Of a DNA stretch of 64,000 nt, positions 55,734-64,000 are shown piece after piece. The notes beneath the pieces are model-generated. The model was not told where the DNA came from and searched no databases. It worked only from the letters and a program-made list of their open reading frames with translations. The translations under genes and the position numbers were made by a program. Within the stretch, counting starts at the first letter, position 1. Each line of letters starts with the position of its first letter. Source of the stretch: Thermococcus sp. MV5. GTDB taxonomy: Archaea > Methanobacteriota_B > Thermococci > Thermococcales > Thermococcaceae. The stretch covers positions 62,001 to 126,000 of the forward strand of contig NZ_SNUE01000006.1 of the NCBI RefSeq assembly GCF_012027425.1. Reading direction: 5' to 3'.

Positions 55734-57008
55734 TTACCTTATTATCTCCCCTAATAGATATGTAGAGGTAGCTTTTGTAACTTTCACTTTTATGAATTCT
55801 CCAACTGGAGCTTCGGGAAGAATAATATCCTTATAGTTCATTGTTCTTCCTTCTATTCCACCCTTCTTCCCTTCGTTATGTGTTAAGACTAGAATCTCCT
55901 TACCAACGTACTTTTTGTTTATTTCGTAGCTTATAGCTAACCTAAGCCTATGGAGATATCTGGATCGCTCTTTTACTCTCCATCCCACAATCTGGCCTTG
56001 CATCTTAGCAGCCAAAGTGCCAGGTCTTTGTGAGAAGCGCGAGACGTTTATCTTATCAGGCTTTATCTTCTCAATAAGCCTCACTGTGTTTTGAAAAGCC
56101 TCTTCGCTCTCGCCCGGAAACCCTACAATTATATCAGTGTTTAAGTTAAGATTATCTATATGCTTCCTGAATTCCCTAACTATCTCCTCGAACTCTTCTA
56201 CAGTGTAGGTTCTTCCCATTTTCCTCAAAATTTCATTATCCCCACTTTGAATCGGAAGATGAAGAAATTTGTAGATCTTTTCATTTTTATAAACTTCTAT
56301 GAGCTCGTCAAGTATTTTTATCACATTGTTTGGATTCATCATACCTACTCTAACCCTAAAATTCCCCTCTATCGCTGTAATTTCGTCTAAAAGCTCAGCT
56401 AAGTTTGTGCCTATATCAAACCCATAGCATCCAGTGTCTTCACTTGAGAGTTGTATCTCTTTGTACCCCCTATTTATTGCCTCTTTTACCCACCTTACTA
56501 CGAGCTCTGGCTTATAACTTCTCAAAACACCCCGTGCAAAACGAGTTGCACAGTAAGTGCAAGCATTCAAACACCCCTCACTTATAGGAACTACAAAAAC
56601 AACTCCACTCTTCCAGACTCTCGGAAGTTCAAGTTTGTCAATGTTCCGATCTTTCCATCCCTCAACACTAACGAGCTTTCCTCCCCTTTCTGCGATCTCT
56701 ATTGCCTCAACAATTCTATCCAAACTTTTAACTCCGAGAATTCCAGAAACCCTACCATCTATCGCATGCAGGTTAATGTGGGGTAAACACCCTGTCACTA
56801 TAACTTTCTTTCCACCGTCAAGAAGCTCTTTGATTCTTTTAACCATGTGCTTTTCCGTTGGATCTTTAACAGCACATGTGTTTACAATAGCATACTCTGC
56901 ACTATCCAAATCAACTATTTCATGATTGGCTCTAAGGAGTAGAGCCTCTATCATTTCAGCATCTGCTTTATTCCTTGTGCAACCGTAGGTCTCTAAATAA
57001 ACCCTCAT
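55734..57008 (-). CDS. tRNA threonylcarbamoyladenosine methylthiotransferase (MiaB-like)
   Basis: A 424-residue radical SAM enzyme of the eMtaB/CDKAL1 branch that makes ms2t6A37 in tRNA. The UPF0004 domain has three Cys in ETYGCTRNKAD, VNTCAVKDPTE and VTGCLPHIN. The radical SAM motif is CLNACTYC (about 146-153), with GFPGESEEAF (about 293). A C-terminal TRAM domain (about 360-424) completes it. The minus-strand TATA CTTTTTAAATG (about 57028-57038) sits 26 bases before the ATG, which points to a leaderless transcript. Confidence 0.92.
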   Translation of the reverse strand: MRVYLETYGCTRNKADAEMIEALLLRANHEIVDLDSAEYAIVNTCAVKDPTEKHMVKRIKELLDGGKKVIVTGCLPHINLHAIDGRVSGILGVKSLDRIVEAIEIAERGGKLVSVEGWKDRNIDKLELPRVWKSGVVFVVPISEGCLNACTYCATRFARGVLRSYKPELVVRWVKEAINRGYKEIQLSSEDTGCYGFDIGTNLAELLDEITAIEGNFRVRVGMMNPNNVIKILDELIEVYKNEKIYKFLHLPIQSGDNEILRKMGRTYTVEEFEEIVREFRKHIDNLNLNTDIIVGFPGESEEAFQNTVRLIEKIKPDKINVSRFSQRPGTLAAKMQGQIVGWRVKERSRYLHRLRLAISYEINKKYVGKEILVLTHNEGKKGGIEGRTMNYKDIILPEAPVGEFIKVKVTKATSTYLLGEIIR

Positions 57009-57047
57009 CGCAATCCAATCCTTTGAAGCATTTAAAAAGGCTATGGT

Positions 57048-57239
57048 TCATAGATGTGATCTTCTATCCAAAGTCCACAAAATAATCCCCAGCATACTCA
57101 CATAAGCGAATATACCAATGATTGTTATCAGAAGATTCGTGTAGGTTGCAAGGACCCTAGCTAATATGATAAGAAGTCCCATAGCTATGGCAAATCCTAG
57201 AATTAACATAATGGTGCCAAACTCCTCTAAGAACCTCAC
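57048..57239 (-). CDS. small membrane protein with two helices
   Basis: About 63 residues: two hydrophobic helices (about 9-28 and 34-54) and a basic RRS tail. I do not recognise a family. The GTG at 57239 is used because AGGTGAGG ends just before it; a GTG three codons earlier falls inside that site. It follows the UPF0282 gene by about 10 bases and probably shares its transcript. Confidence 0.5.
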   Translation of the reverse strand: MRFLEEFGTIMLILGFAIAMGLLIILARVLATYTNLLITIIGIFAYVSMLGIILWTLDRRSHL

Positions 57240-57249
57240 ACCCCTCACC

Positions 57250-58152
57250 TCAAATCCTAAAGGGCACCTCTACCTCTTCCCCCTTTTCAATCATATGAAG
57301 CTCTTTCCTATAAGCTTCAAGTGGCCTATCTTTCTCCTTTAAAAACCCAGCAAATGTAAAAGGCTCCTTCTCAAGCTGAACAAAAAATTCTGGATAACGT
57401 TTGTCCCTAATGAGATGGTGATCCAAGATTATCTCGGTATTAGTTTCTTTTATTATTTCTTTTAGATTTTTAAGACCTGTATTCCACGCTTCTTTAACTC
57501 TATATCCCTCAAGGTATGTAGGAGGGCCTCCAGTAATTAACAAATCAGGCGTTTGTTTTATTATCCACTCTTTAGACATCCGATTCAAAAGCTGAATGTC
57601 ACTAGCATGAATCACTCTCTTCTTTCCATCGTCTACCATGACCATTATCACAAAGCCAAGCTTTGAACCTTCATTCCCATGAGGAACTGCAGGGGAGAAT
57701 TCCATTATAAAATCACCAAAATCAAAAAACTTCCCATCAGCGTATTCAATATTTTTAGTTATTTTTTCTGCTTTCTTGAGAAACACCCAGGCCCTCTTTC
57801 TTTGACTGAAATTTATGTTCTCTCTTGGATGTTTTATAAGAAGAGTCTTGCTTTCATAGAGTTCTTTTGCTTTATCGGGTGAAGAACTCTCGTAGATTCC
57901 CTCAAAAAAGGGTGTATGGTGGTCATAATGATAATGGGAGATTGTTATTATATCGGCATCTTTTGAATATTCTTGTATTTTTCTTCTCGCTTCCATTAGT
58001 GCTCCCAATTCTGCCTTTGCAGGAGGCAAAGAGTACCGTTTTGGTCCTAATGCCACCCCTGGATCTATTAAAATTCCCATACTCCCAAGTTTTATGAAAG
58101 TAGCTAAGCTTCTCACTCCCAAGCTTTCTGAGGCCAAAGGAATAACCTTCAT
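57250..58152 (-). CDS. UPF0282 family metallo-beta-lactamase fold hydrolase
   Basis: A 300-residue MBL-fold protein of the archaeal UPF0282 family. The zinc motif is ISHYHYDHHTPF (about residues 69-80). Other metal ligands are in AVPHGNEGSKLG (about 155-166), HASDIQ (about 182) and ILDHHLIRD (about 245). The substrate is unknown; the fold suggests a nuclease or a small-molecule hydrolase. GGTGAGTTA precedes the ATG. Confidence 0.85.
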   Translation of the reverse strand: MKVIPLASESLGVRSLATFIKLGSMGILIDPGVALGPKRYSLPPAKAELGALMEARRKIQEYSKDADIITISHYHYDHHTPFFEGIYESSSPDKAKELYESKTLLIKHPRENINFSQRKRAWVFLKKAEKITKNIEYADGKFFDFGDFIMEFSPAVPHGNEGSKLGFVIMVMVDDGKKRVIHASDIQLLNRMSKEWIIKQTPDLLITGGPPTYLEGYRVKEAWNTGLKNLKEIIKETNTEIILDHHLIRDKRYPEFFVQLEKEPFTFAGFLKEKDRPLEAYRKELHMIEKGEEVEVPFRI

Positions 58153-58212
58153 TAACTCACCAAAAAATAATGCCCCTATCTTCTCTTAAGTTTAACCTTT
58201 CCTCAAAGATAT

Positions 58213-58229
58213 AACTTATAAGTTAAAAG
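58213..58229 (-). repeat. 17-bp palindromic intergenic element, copy C
   Basis: Read on the minus strand this is CTTTTAACTTATAAGTT, identical to copy B (47400-47416) and one mismatch from copy A (9314-9330). It lies in the 87-base spacer between the DUF835 gene and the UPF0282 gene. Confidence 0.5.
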
Positions 58230-58239
58230 TTCCACCTCT

Positions 58240-59349
58240 TCATTCCAACACTCGTTTTAATATTGCAAGTTGGTGTGCATTCCAAGCACTCTCATCAACC
58301 ACTATAAGCAACACTCCTCCATAGCTCATGGCAAAATCTTTCAAAGAAGCCAAAAATTTTGCGATAGATTCAAACCCATTGTACATAAGAAGATATTCAG
58401 GACAATCAATCACCACAACTCCTCTTAAACCCTTCCTTTCTGCCTCTTTAAAGTATTCACTGGCTAATTGGGCCATATAGGCTAGATTTGTCGGATAAAT
58501 CGAATTTTTTCTCTCTTCTGTGCTCAGAAAGTAGGCCTTCCAAGATTCCGGAATATTTAAGCTTCTAACAAATGCAAGGACGGGAAATTCCTTGAGTTCC
58601 TCTTTAAGAGCTTGGTACTCATCTGAAGTTATTAAATGGCCTCCAGGTTCCAAAGTAACTTTAACTCCTACTTGCTTTTCAAAAAATAAAAACTCTTTTG
58701 ATGTAACCAACGTGATCATAAAGAATGCGATTACTACTGATAACACACTTCCAATAGAAATCCAGACCAATGGAGTTTCACTTGAGATCCTCAAGGGGTA
58801 TGTAATGACAAACAAACCAAAGACCATTAGAAGGATGCCAAGATAAAACGCGTTCCTTCTCCACTCCCGTTTCATAGCCAAAAAAACAAGCCCAGAAAAT
58901 AAGAAAAAGACGCCAGAAAGAACAACATATGGAGCCTCATTGGAAAGCAATTCCTCTGAAATCCCTAGATGTTTCAAAACGAGAAGATATATAGTAAACA
59001 GGGGAGGAACAATTCCAATTATCTCAAGCTTTAAAGAATTTCTCACATCAGTATGCTCTCTAAAATATAACAAAACACCATACAATAATGCTCCAGAGAA
59101 AAATGAATAACACACCGCTACACCCTCTTTGTTTCCTCCATAAAAAGAGAGCTGCATCAAGATGAAAAACATCCATGAAATCGCCCAGATTCTAAGAACC
59201 TTAATCCGGTGTCTTAGGTAGGTATATACAAGAACACCTAATGTGCCTGCTGCAACTGTCACACTCCACAGATATGCAATTTGAAGTACTTTGTTCCCAT
59301 ACATATTTAACGCCTCATTATTACAGACTTTGGCATTTTTGTTCCTCAT
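58240..59349 (-). CDS. DUF835 domain membrane protein
   Basis: About 369 residues. Seven hydrophobic helices cover about residues 23-215. A cytoplasmic DUF835 domain follows (about 230-369), with ITSDEYQALKEEL, RGVVVIDCPEYLLMYNGFESIAKFL and YGGVLLIVVDESAW. DUF835 proteins occur in many copies in Thermococcales, and a signalling or regulatory role is assumed. The minus-strand TATA (about 59364-59378) predicts a start near the ATG at 59349; ATG 59304 (MYGNKVLQ), just before the first helix, is the alternative. Confidence 0.75.
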   Translation of the reverse strand: MRNKNAKVCNNEALNMYGNKVLQIAYLWSVTVAAGTLGVLVYTYLRHRIKVLRIWAISWMFFILMQLSFYGGNKEGVAVCYSFFSGALLYGVLLYFREHTDVRNSLKLEIIGIVPPLFTIYLLVLKHLGISEELLSNEAPYVVLSGVFFLFSGLVFLAMKREWRRNAFYLGILLMVFGLFVITYPLRISSETPLVWISIGSVLSVVIAFFMITLVTSKEFLFFEKQVGVKVTLEPGGHLITSDEYQALKEELKEFPVLAFVRSLNIPESWKAYFLSTEERKNSIYPTNLAYMAQLASEYFKEAERKGLRGVVVIDCPEYLLMYNGFESIAKFLASLKDFAMSYGGVLLIVVDESAWNAHQLAILKRVLE

Positions 59350-59428
59350 TAGCAATGACGGATTTAAAAATATTTTTGTATCTCCTTGGAGAAAGGTTTT
59401 TAATTTGAAACTTAGGGATAACTAATGA

Positions 59429-59506
59429 GGGCCCGTGGCTTAGTTTGGATAGAGCGTCGCCCTCCGGAGGCGAAGGTCGCGGGTTCAAATCCCGCCGGGC
59501 CCGCCA
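59429..59506 (+). tRNA. tRNA-Arg (anticodon CCG)
   Basis: Acceptor GGGCCCG/CGGGCCC, anticodon stem TCGCC/GGCGA with loop CTCCGGA giving CCG, T arm GCGGG/CCCGC with TTCAAAT. Discriminator G and an encoded CCA at 59504-59506 complete the gene. It shares its acceptor stem with the tRNA-Arg(TCT) at 37.5 kb. Confidence 0.97.
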
Positions 59507-59523
59507 ACCTACTAAACCAAAGA

Positions 59524-60672
59524 TCATGACACCCTTGGAATGTCCCTTTTTCTCCTTCCATGCCCAGTTGGATGTGTCATTTCTTTAATTTTTACTCTAG
59601 CTACTCTTTCTATGTCCCTTAGTTTTGGAGACTCCCATGGGGCAACAAATGTTATTGCTTTTCCCTTTTTGCCTTCTCTGCCAGTCCTTCCAATTCTATG
59701 AACATAAGCCTCCGGATTTTGCGGGACTGAGTAGTTTATCACATGAGTTAAATCCTTAACGTCTATTCCCCTTGCTGCAACATCAGTAGCAACAAGTATC
59801 CTTGTTCGTCTTCTTCTAAAACGTTCCAAGATCCTTTCTCTTCCTCTTTGTGGGATATCACCATTCAAAGCCTCTGCGTTGTACCCCCTCGCTACAAGTC
59901 TTGATGTCAATTCTCTTGTTTCTTTCTTCGTTTGACAGAACACTATCCCATAAAATTCCCTACTATCCAAAATCCTACACAAAAGACTAAATTTCTTATT
60001 TGGGCGCACTTCAAAGTATCCCTGCTCAACTAACTCCGGAGCTAAACTCTTGTCCTGAATCTTGATAACTTCATAGTTTTTTAAATACCTCCTCGCTAAA
60101 CCAAGTATCTCTCTTGGAATTGTAGCAGAGAACATCAAAACTCTCTTTTCCTTGCTTGTGTGCCTCAAAATGTTTTCAATATCTTCTATGAAACCCATAT
60201 CCAACATCCTATCTGCTTCATCTAGGATAAAATAATCAACATTACTCAAGAATAATGTGCCTCGCTTTATATGATCAATCACCCTCCCTGGAGTGCCAAC
60301 CACTATATGTACGCCCCTCCTTAAGTTTCGGATCTGAGGACCAATTGGTTGACCTCCATAGACGGGGAACACTCTTATCTTCTTCCTACCTTTTAAGGAG
60401 TTTATCTCATCCGCAACCTGGATTGCAAGTTCTCTAGTAGGTGTTATCACTATCGCCTGAACATTTCTTATCTCTTCGTCAATAAGATCTATAAGCGGAA
60501 GAGCAAATGCAGCTGTTTTGCCAGTCCCAGTTTGGGACTGCCCAATTATATCTTTATTTCCACTCAAAAGTCTCGGAATTACTTCTCTTTGAATATCGGT
60601 GGGCTTCACAAAGCCCTTTCTTTTTACAGCATTTAAACTGTTTTCTGAAAGTCCTAATTTTTCAAAACTCAT
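59524..60672 (-). CDS. DEAD-box RNA helicase
   Basis: A 382-residue minimal DEAD-box helicase. The Q motif is at FVKPTDIQREVIP (about 21-33), motif I GQSQTGTGKTAAF (about 42-54), Ia TPTRELAIQ, II LDEADRMLD (about 151-159), III SATIP, V TDVAARGID (about 293-301) and VI HRIGRTGREGKKG (about 320-332). The short basic tail RRKRDI may bind RNA. The ATG at 60672 (MSFEKLGLSENS) has GGAGAATGTAAAA upstream and gives the usual family start; the frame is open 16 codons further. Confidence 0.93.
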   Translation of the reverse strand: MSFEKLGLSENSLNAVKRKGFVKPTDIQREVIPRLLSGNKDIIGQSQTGTGKTAAFALPLIDLIDEEIRNVQAIVITPTRELAIQVADEINSLKGRKKIRVFPVYGGQPIGPQIRNLRRGVHIVVGTPGRVIDHIKRGTLFLSNVDYFILDEADRMLDMGFIEDIENILRHTSKEKRVLMFSATIPREILGLARRYLKNYEVIKIQDKSLAPELVEQGYFEVRPNKKFSLLCRILDSREFYGIVFCQTKKETRELTSRLVARGYNAEALNGDIPQRGRERILERFRRRRTRILVATDVAARGIDVKDLTHVINYSVPQNPEAYVHRIGRTGREGKKGKAITFVAPWESPKLRDIERVARVKIKEMTHPTGHGRRKRDIPRVS

Positions 60673-61004
60673 TTTTACATTCTCCTTAACATCGTACTCA
60701 TTAGAGAACAGAACTGCCAATTAGTGTTGGATTTTTAACGTTCCGCGCTCTAATTGAATTTCCTCACAGACTGCTTAAATCTCTTGGGTTTATAAATGTT
60801 TGCAAATGACAAACCCTCCTACTTTAAGCACAAGCACTTTAGAATGGCGTTATAAGGAATGTGAAAATTAGATTCCCCATACTTCTTCTTGACACGAAGA
60901 ACGAGGCTTTCAAACGGAAAACAGAACTTCTCTTCCTAACTTAAGAAAAGGTAGCATATTCAAAAGTGATTTAAAGACCGGAGTAAACTATAGGTGGTGA
61001 AAAT
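60673..61004. other. intergenic region with two promoters and a tiny open frame
   Basis: The left part holds the helicase promoter (minus strand, GTTAAAAATCC near 60731-60741). A textbook TATA box TTTATAAAT (60790-60798) is followed at 60806 by an ATG opening 21 codons (MTNPPTLSTSTLEWRYKECEN, stop at 60869-60871). The TATA-to-ATG distance is too short for a normal start, so this may be a decayed gene. GATTTAAAGACC (about 60968-60979) and GGTGGTGAAAAT serve the lipoprotein gene. Confidence 0.35.
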
Positions 61005-62732
61005 ATGAAAAAAGTATGGGTCCTCATTCTGATAGGAGTTATAATTCTCGCAAGCGGCTGTACCCAATCCCCAACTACTACTCAAACTATTCCCACTGAA
61101 ACGACCACTCCGGAGAGCCAAACAACCTCATCTTCAATAGAAACTATTACTTCTACCACTAGCACAACCACCACAACTCCATCTGAGACCCAAACTACAA
61201 TTACGACCACTACAACTACCGGAGCAGAAAAGCTTGGCATTGACTTTAGTTCCTATAAAACTGGAGAGATTCTACAAAATTGGACAAGCCTTTTTAGTCA
61301 AAAAATAATTTATGTAAGTGAAGGATACGAAGAACTAGCCAAGTATTATTTTCCCAATGCTGAGATAAAGAGTAAAGACGAATTTGACAGTGGTATAGCG
61401 ATTTTATCTCCATCCGATGCTAGAGAGCTTTTGAGAGGAAAACCAATCCTTACAACACCAAGAGATTACTTTGGATATGTTCTCTACAAAGTAGGGACTA
61501 AGTTCGTTGGAGGAGAAATGGGAACAATAATAGCATATAAAGAAGATGGCAAAGACAGACTCATCTTCACAGGTAACGATGTTTCAGGTATTGGTGCTGC
61601 TTTAGCATTCGCCAAGGAGTTAAGTGAGGGAAGAAAACTAAATCCTAGTTATGTACTTAGAAGAGGAGAGTTTGAGGGAATAATTGTAAAAGTAATAGGA
61701 GATAACGACTGGGATGGAATCAAAGACGATGATGAATACTGGATTGTAAAGGAAATTTTCGTAAAAGAACCATTTGTCTACACTTGGAGAATAGTCAATG
61801 GAGAAAACGTGACCGTTAGTGGGGGCTTTATAAGATTAGTAAATGGATCTACAGTATATATAAGAGCATTGGGCTTTAATGTGAGTGTTAAAGTAATTGG
61901 TACAAATCATGCCCAGATCACATATATTATTGAGAATATCAATCCAGAGCTTGTTGAATACCCGAAAAATGGGGAAACTGGGGAGAGTTGGATAAAACTA
62001 ACTACGAACGAAAGCTTCTCTCTCATACCAAAAGACGTGAATAACTTTACTTTTCTAGCTTTTGGGGATCACAGGCCAGGAAGTGGTACAAAACAACCGG
62101 AAGTTTTTTTCAAAATAAGAGATCTCATGAACCAAGAAGAGGGAGCCTTCATAATTGATAGCGGTGATTTAGTGTACTCTGGAAAAGTAGAGGAGTGGGC
62201 CGAGTTATTAAAAGTCTGGAATTTTAACAAACCCGTATTTGTTGCTCCAGGCAATCATGAATACCAAGGGGAAGGAATAAACATATACCACAAGTTCTTT
62301 GGGCCTACAGAGTACTCGTTTGTATTAGGCAACTATTATTTCATCTTTGCTAATAACGTTGAGAGAAATTATCAGCTTACCTCTGCTCAATGGAATTGGT
62401 TAGAAAAAGAACTTGAAAAGGCAAAAAGCCTTGGCAAGAGACCAGTTATTATAATGCACGCTCCTCCAATAGATCCCAGACCTGAGGGAGGCCACACTAT
62501 GAACCCCACCCACGCAAAGAAACTCTTGGAGCTAATGAAAGCATATAATGCATTTGGGGTATTTGGTCATATCCACATTTACTGGTATGGAGAAAAAGAC
62601 GGTGTAGAGCTCATAATAACCGGTGGAGGAGGAGCACCGCTTTATGCAAAACCTGAAGAAGGAGGTTTCTACCATTACATAAAAATAACTGCTGGAGATG
62701 CCTTAACTGTAGAGCCTGTGAAGGTAGAGTGA
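61005..62732 (+). CDS. secreted lipoprotein metallophosphoesterase
   Basis: A 575-residue exported phosphoesterase. The signal peptide ends in a lipobox LASGC (Cys19), followed by a long Thr/Ser-rich linker (about 20-75) that is probably glycosylated. The middle region (about 78-330) holds an alpha/beta domain and a Ca-binding-like DNDWDGIKDDDE loop (about 229-240). The calcineurin-like domain (about 345-560) has FGDHRPG, IDSGDLVYSG, PGNHEYQ, MHAPPIDPR and GHIHIYWYG. The purple-acid-phosphatase-like fold suggests phosphate release outside the cell. It precedes a phosphate permease gene on the same strand. Confidence 0.85.
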   Translation: MKKVWVLILIGVIILASGCTQSPTTTQTIPTETTTPESQTTSSSIETITSTTSTTTTTPSETQTTITTTTTTGAEKLGIDFSSYKTGEILQNWTSLFSQKIIYVSEGYEELAKYYFPNAEIKSKDEFDSGIAILSPSDARELLRGKPILTTPRDYFGYVLYKVGTKFVGGEMGTIIAYKEDGKDRLIFTGNDVSGIGAALAFAKELSEGRKLNPSYVLRRGEFEGIIVKVIGDNDWDGIKDDDEYWIVKEIFVKEPFVYTWRIVNGENVTVSGGFIRLVNGSTVYIRALGFNVSVKVIGTNHAQITYIIENINPELVEYPKNGETGESWIKLTTNESFSLIPKDVNNFTFLAFGDHRPGSGTKQPEVFFKIRDLMNQEEGAFIIDSGDLVYSGKVEEWAELLKVWNFNKPVFVAPGNHEYQGEGINIYHKFFGPTEYSFVLGNYYFIFANNVERNYQLTSAQWNWLEKELEKAKSLGKRPVIIMHAPPIDPRPEGGHTMNPTHAKKLLELMKAYNAFGVFGHIHIYWYGEKDGVELIITGGGGAPLYAKPEEGGFYHYIKITAGDALTVEPVKVE

Positions 62733-62836
62733 AATTTTTTCTTTTCTACATATTCTATATAGATCAATGTAGCTAACTATATTCTACTGCGATAAAGTAT
62801 TTATACACCCCCAGGTAGCTGGTTTCGGTGGTGAAA

Positions 62837-64000
62837 ATGATTGAGATACTTAGTGATCCATGGCTCTTTATCACAATAGCCGTAGGCCTATTTATGGCAT
62901 GGGCAATAGGAGCAAATGATACCGCAAATTCAATGAGTACTGCTGTTGGTGCTGGAGCGATAACACCCAAGCAGGCTGTCATAATTGCGGGTATACTTGA
63001 ATTCACTGGTGCATATCTCTTCGGAAAGAGCGTCACTGAGACCATTAGAAAGGGTATAATAGACGCATCTCAAATCACTGAACCCCATGTTATTGTTTAC
63101 GGATCCATTGCAGCTCTCCTCGCTGCTTCCCTATGGTTGGTTTTTGCCACCAAGTTTGGTTTACCCGTCTCAACTACCCATTCCATCATAGGAGGAATTG
63201 TAGGATATGGAATTGTATATGCCGGAACATCTATAGTGAACTGGAGTAAGATGGCCCAAGTTGTTGCAAGCTGGATACTATCCCCAATTTTTGGAGCAAT
63301 TGTTGCTTTTACTGTTATTAAATTAGTATCTAAGACGATTCTCCAGAAGGATAATCCAATAGAAAGTGCCAGACGATGGGCCCCTGTATGGATAGGCTTA
63401 GCCTTTGTTGTTATGGGGTCGATGTTTTATGTAAAAGTTATGCATGGAAAGTCTCTTTTTATAGCAATAACAAGGTATGGTGCTACAGCAGGATTGATCA
63501 CATTCATAATAAGCCTCGTTCTGCTAAAAAGGAACTTTAGAACAAAAGACCCATATTTGGGCGTAGAAGCAATATTCAAAAAAGCTCAAGTATTAACTTC
63601 TGCCTATGTAGCCCTATCTCATGGAGCAAACGACGTGGCAAATGCAATAGGTCCTGTGGCAGCAGTTTATGCCGTAGCAACCATGGGGCTAGCAGGAATG
63701 AAGGTTCCAGTGCCAAAATGGATTTTAGCAATGGGGGGATTGGGTATAGCCATAGGTGTAGCCACATATGGATATAAAGTCATGGAAACTGTTGGAAAGA
63801 AAATTACCGAACTGACAAATACTAGAGGATTTAGTATAGATTTTTCAGCGGCCACAGTTGTTTTAATAGCATCTTGGATGGGACTACCAATTTCAACCAC
63901 TCACACTGTGGTTGGTGCGGTTATTGGTGTGGGCTTAGCTAGAGGAGTAAAAGCAATAAACAAAGATATCGTTAAAGACATAATAATCTCGTGGTTTGTC
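62837..64000 (+). CDS. pitA: PiT family inorganic phosphate permease (3' end beyond window)
   Basis: The first 388 codons are present and the frame is open at the edge. The protein starts MIEILSDPWLFITIAVG and contains both PiT signatures: GANDTANSMSTAVGAGAI (about residues 26-43) and SHGANDVANAIGPVAAVYA (about 257-275). Each is followed by a repeat of PVSTTHSIIGG / PISTTHTVVGAVIG. It has about ten membrane helices so far. It takes up phosphate with Na+ or H+. CGGTGGTGAAA precedes the ATG, and a TATA-like AGTATTTATACA lies near 62797-62808. The adjacent lipoprotein phosphoesterase could supply its substrate. Confidence 0.93.
   Translation, partial: MIEILSDPWLFITIAVGLFMAWAIGANDTANSMSTAVGAGAITPKQAVIIAGILEFTGAYLFGKSVTETIRKGIIDASQITEPHVIVYGSIAALLAASLWLVFATKFGLPVSTTHSIIGGIVGYGIVYAGTSIVNWSKMAQVVASWILSPIFGAIVAFTVIKLVSKTILQKDNPIESARRWAPVWIGLAFVVMGSMFYVKVMHGKSLFIAITRYGATAGLITFIISLVLLKRNFRTKDPYLGVEAIFKKAQVLTSAYVALSHGANDVANAIGPVAAVYAVATMGLAGMKVPVPKWILAMGGLGIAIGVATYGYKVMETVGKKITELTNTRGFSIDFSAATVVLIASWMGLPISTTHTVVGAVIGVGLARGVKAINKDIVKDIIISWFV

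Overview
The window is a stretch of chromosome from a hyperthermophilic euryarchaeon of the order Thermococcales, most likely a low-GC Thermococcus. The evidence is the close match to Pyrococcus/Thermococcus versions of AsnRS, SurR, protein disulfide oxidoreductase, HypA/Mrp-type HypB, archaeal MetK, CTP-dependent riboflavin kinase, deoxyhypusine synthase and Trm10. Other support comes from GGTG-type ribosome binding sites, TATA-box promoters with leaderless starts, tRNA genes with encoded CCA, and H/ACA and C/D guide RNAs. The species cannot be fixed from sequence reading alone.

Layout. 1-5.4 kb: end of a beta-helix surface protein, DUF402 protein, glyS, tRNA-Ala(CGC), an arginase-family ureohydrolase and a small phosphoesterase. 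5.4-11.4 kb: deoxyhypusine synthase, two AAA-type ATPases that each sit behind a palindromic operator-like site, and moeA/moaB for the molybdo/tungstopterin cofactor. 11.4-19.3 kb: methyltransferase, valS, a decayed DUF3795 gene, Trm10, a secreted protein, htpX, a Fap7-like kinase and a 42-residue small gene. 19.3-28 kb: metK, a two-hairpin H/ACA RNA, the overlapping run translin/endonuclease V/ribK/membrane protein, a Rossmann-DHH fusion, a DUF2226-like protein, a C/D box RNA, a DMT permease and a second two-hairpin H/ACA RNA. 28-36 kb: topoisomerase III, the geranylgeranyl reductase/ferredoxin/surR set divergent from pdo, a nucleoside deaminase and asnS. 36-44 kb: a NucS-like nuclease, tRNA-Arg(TCT), the hypA-hypB-hycI operon, an aminotransferase/racemase next to an alanine:sodium symporter, an ASCH protein and a second reductase of the GGR family. 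44-58 kb: pcp, proS, two 2-hydroxyacid dehydrogenases, a PhoU-like protein, panE, the trmJ/ogt/TPR operon, NAC, hflX, prolidase, a MiaB-type methylthiotransferase and a UPF0282 hydrolase. 58-64 kb: a DUF835 membrane protein, tRNA-Arg(CCG), a DEAD-box helicase, a phosphoesterase lipoprotein and a PiT phosphate permease cut by the window edge.

Most of the window is core translation, RNA modification and cofactor metabolism, with no CRISPR array, provirus or intact insertion sequence. Themes that tie genes together: (i) redox/sulfur control, with SurR beside its partner PDO and a perfect GTTn3AAC site in front of the hydrogenase maturation operon hypA-hypB-hycI; (ii) RNA modification, with three guide RNAs beside Trm10, TrmJ-like and MiaB-like enzymes; (iii) phosphate handling (lipoprotein phosphoesterase, PiT permease, PhoU-like protein).

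The most rewarding observations are the three guide RNAs, recognised from base-paired hairpins with ACA boxes and from perfect C/D boxes. Next are a 17-bp palindromic element repeated in three intergenic spacers, operator-like palindromes in front of both ATPase genes and the symporter, and a DUF3795 gene with an internal deletion and a frameshift. I did not find a convincing wholly new multi-gene system.
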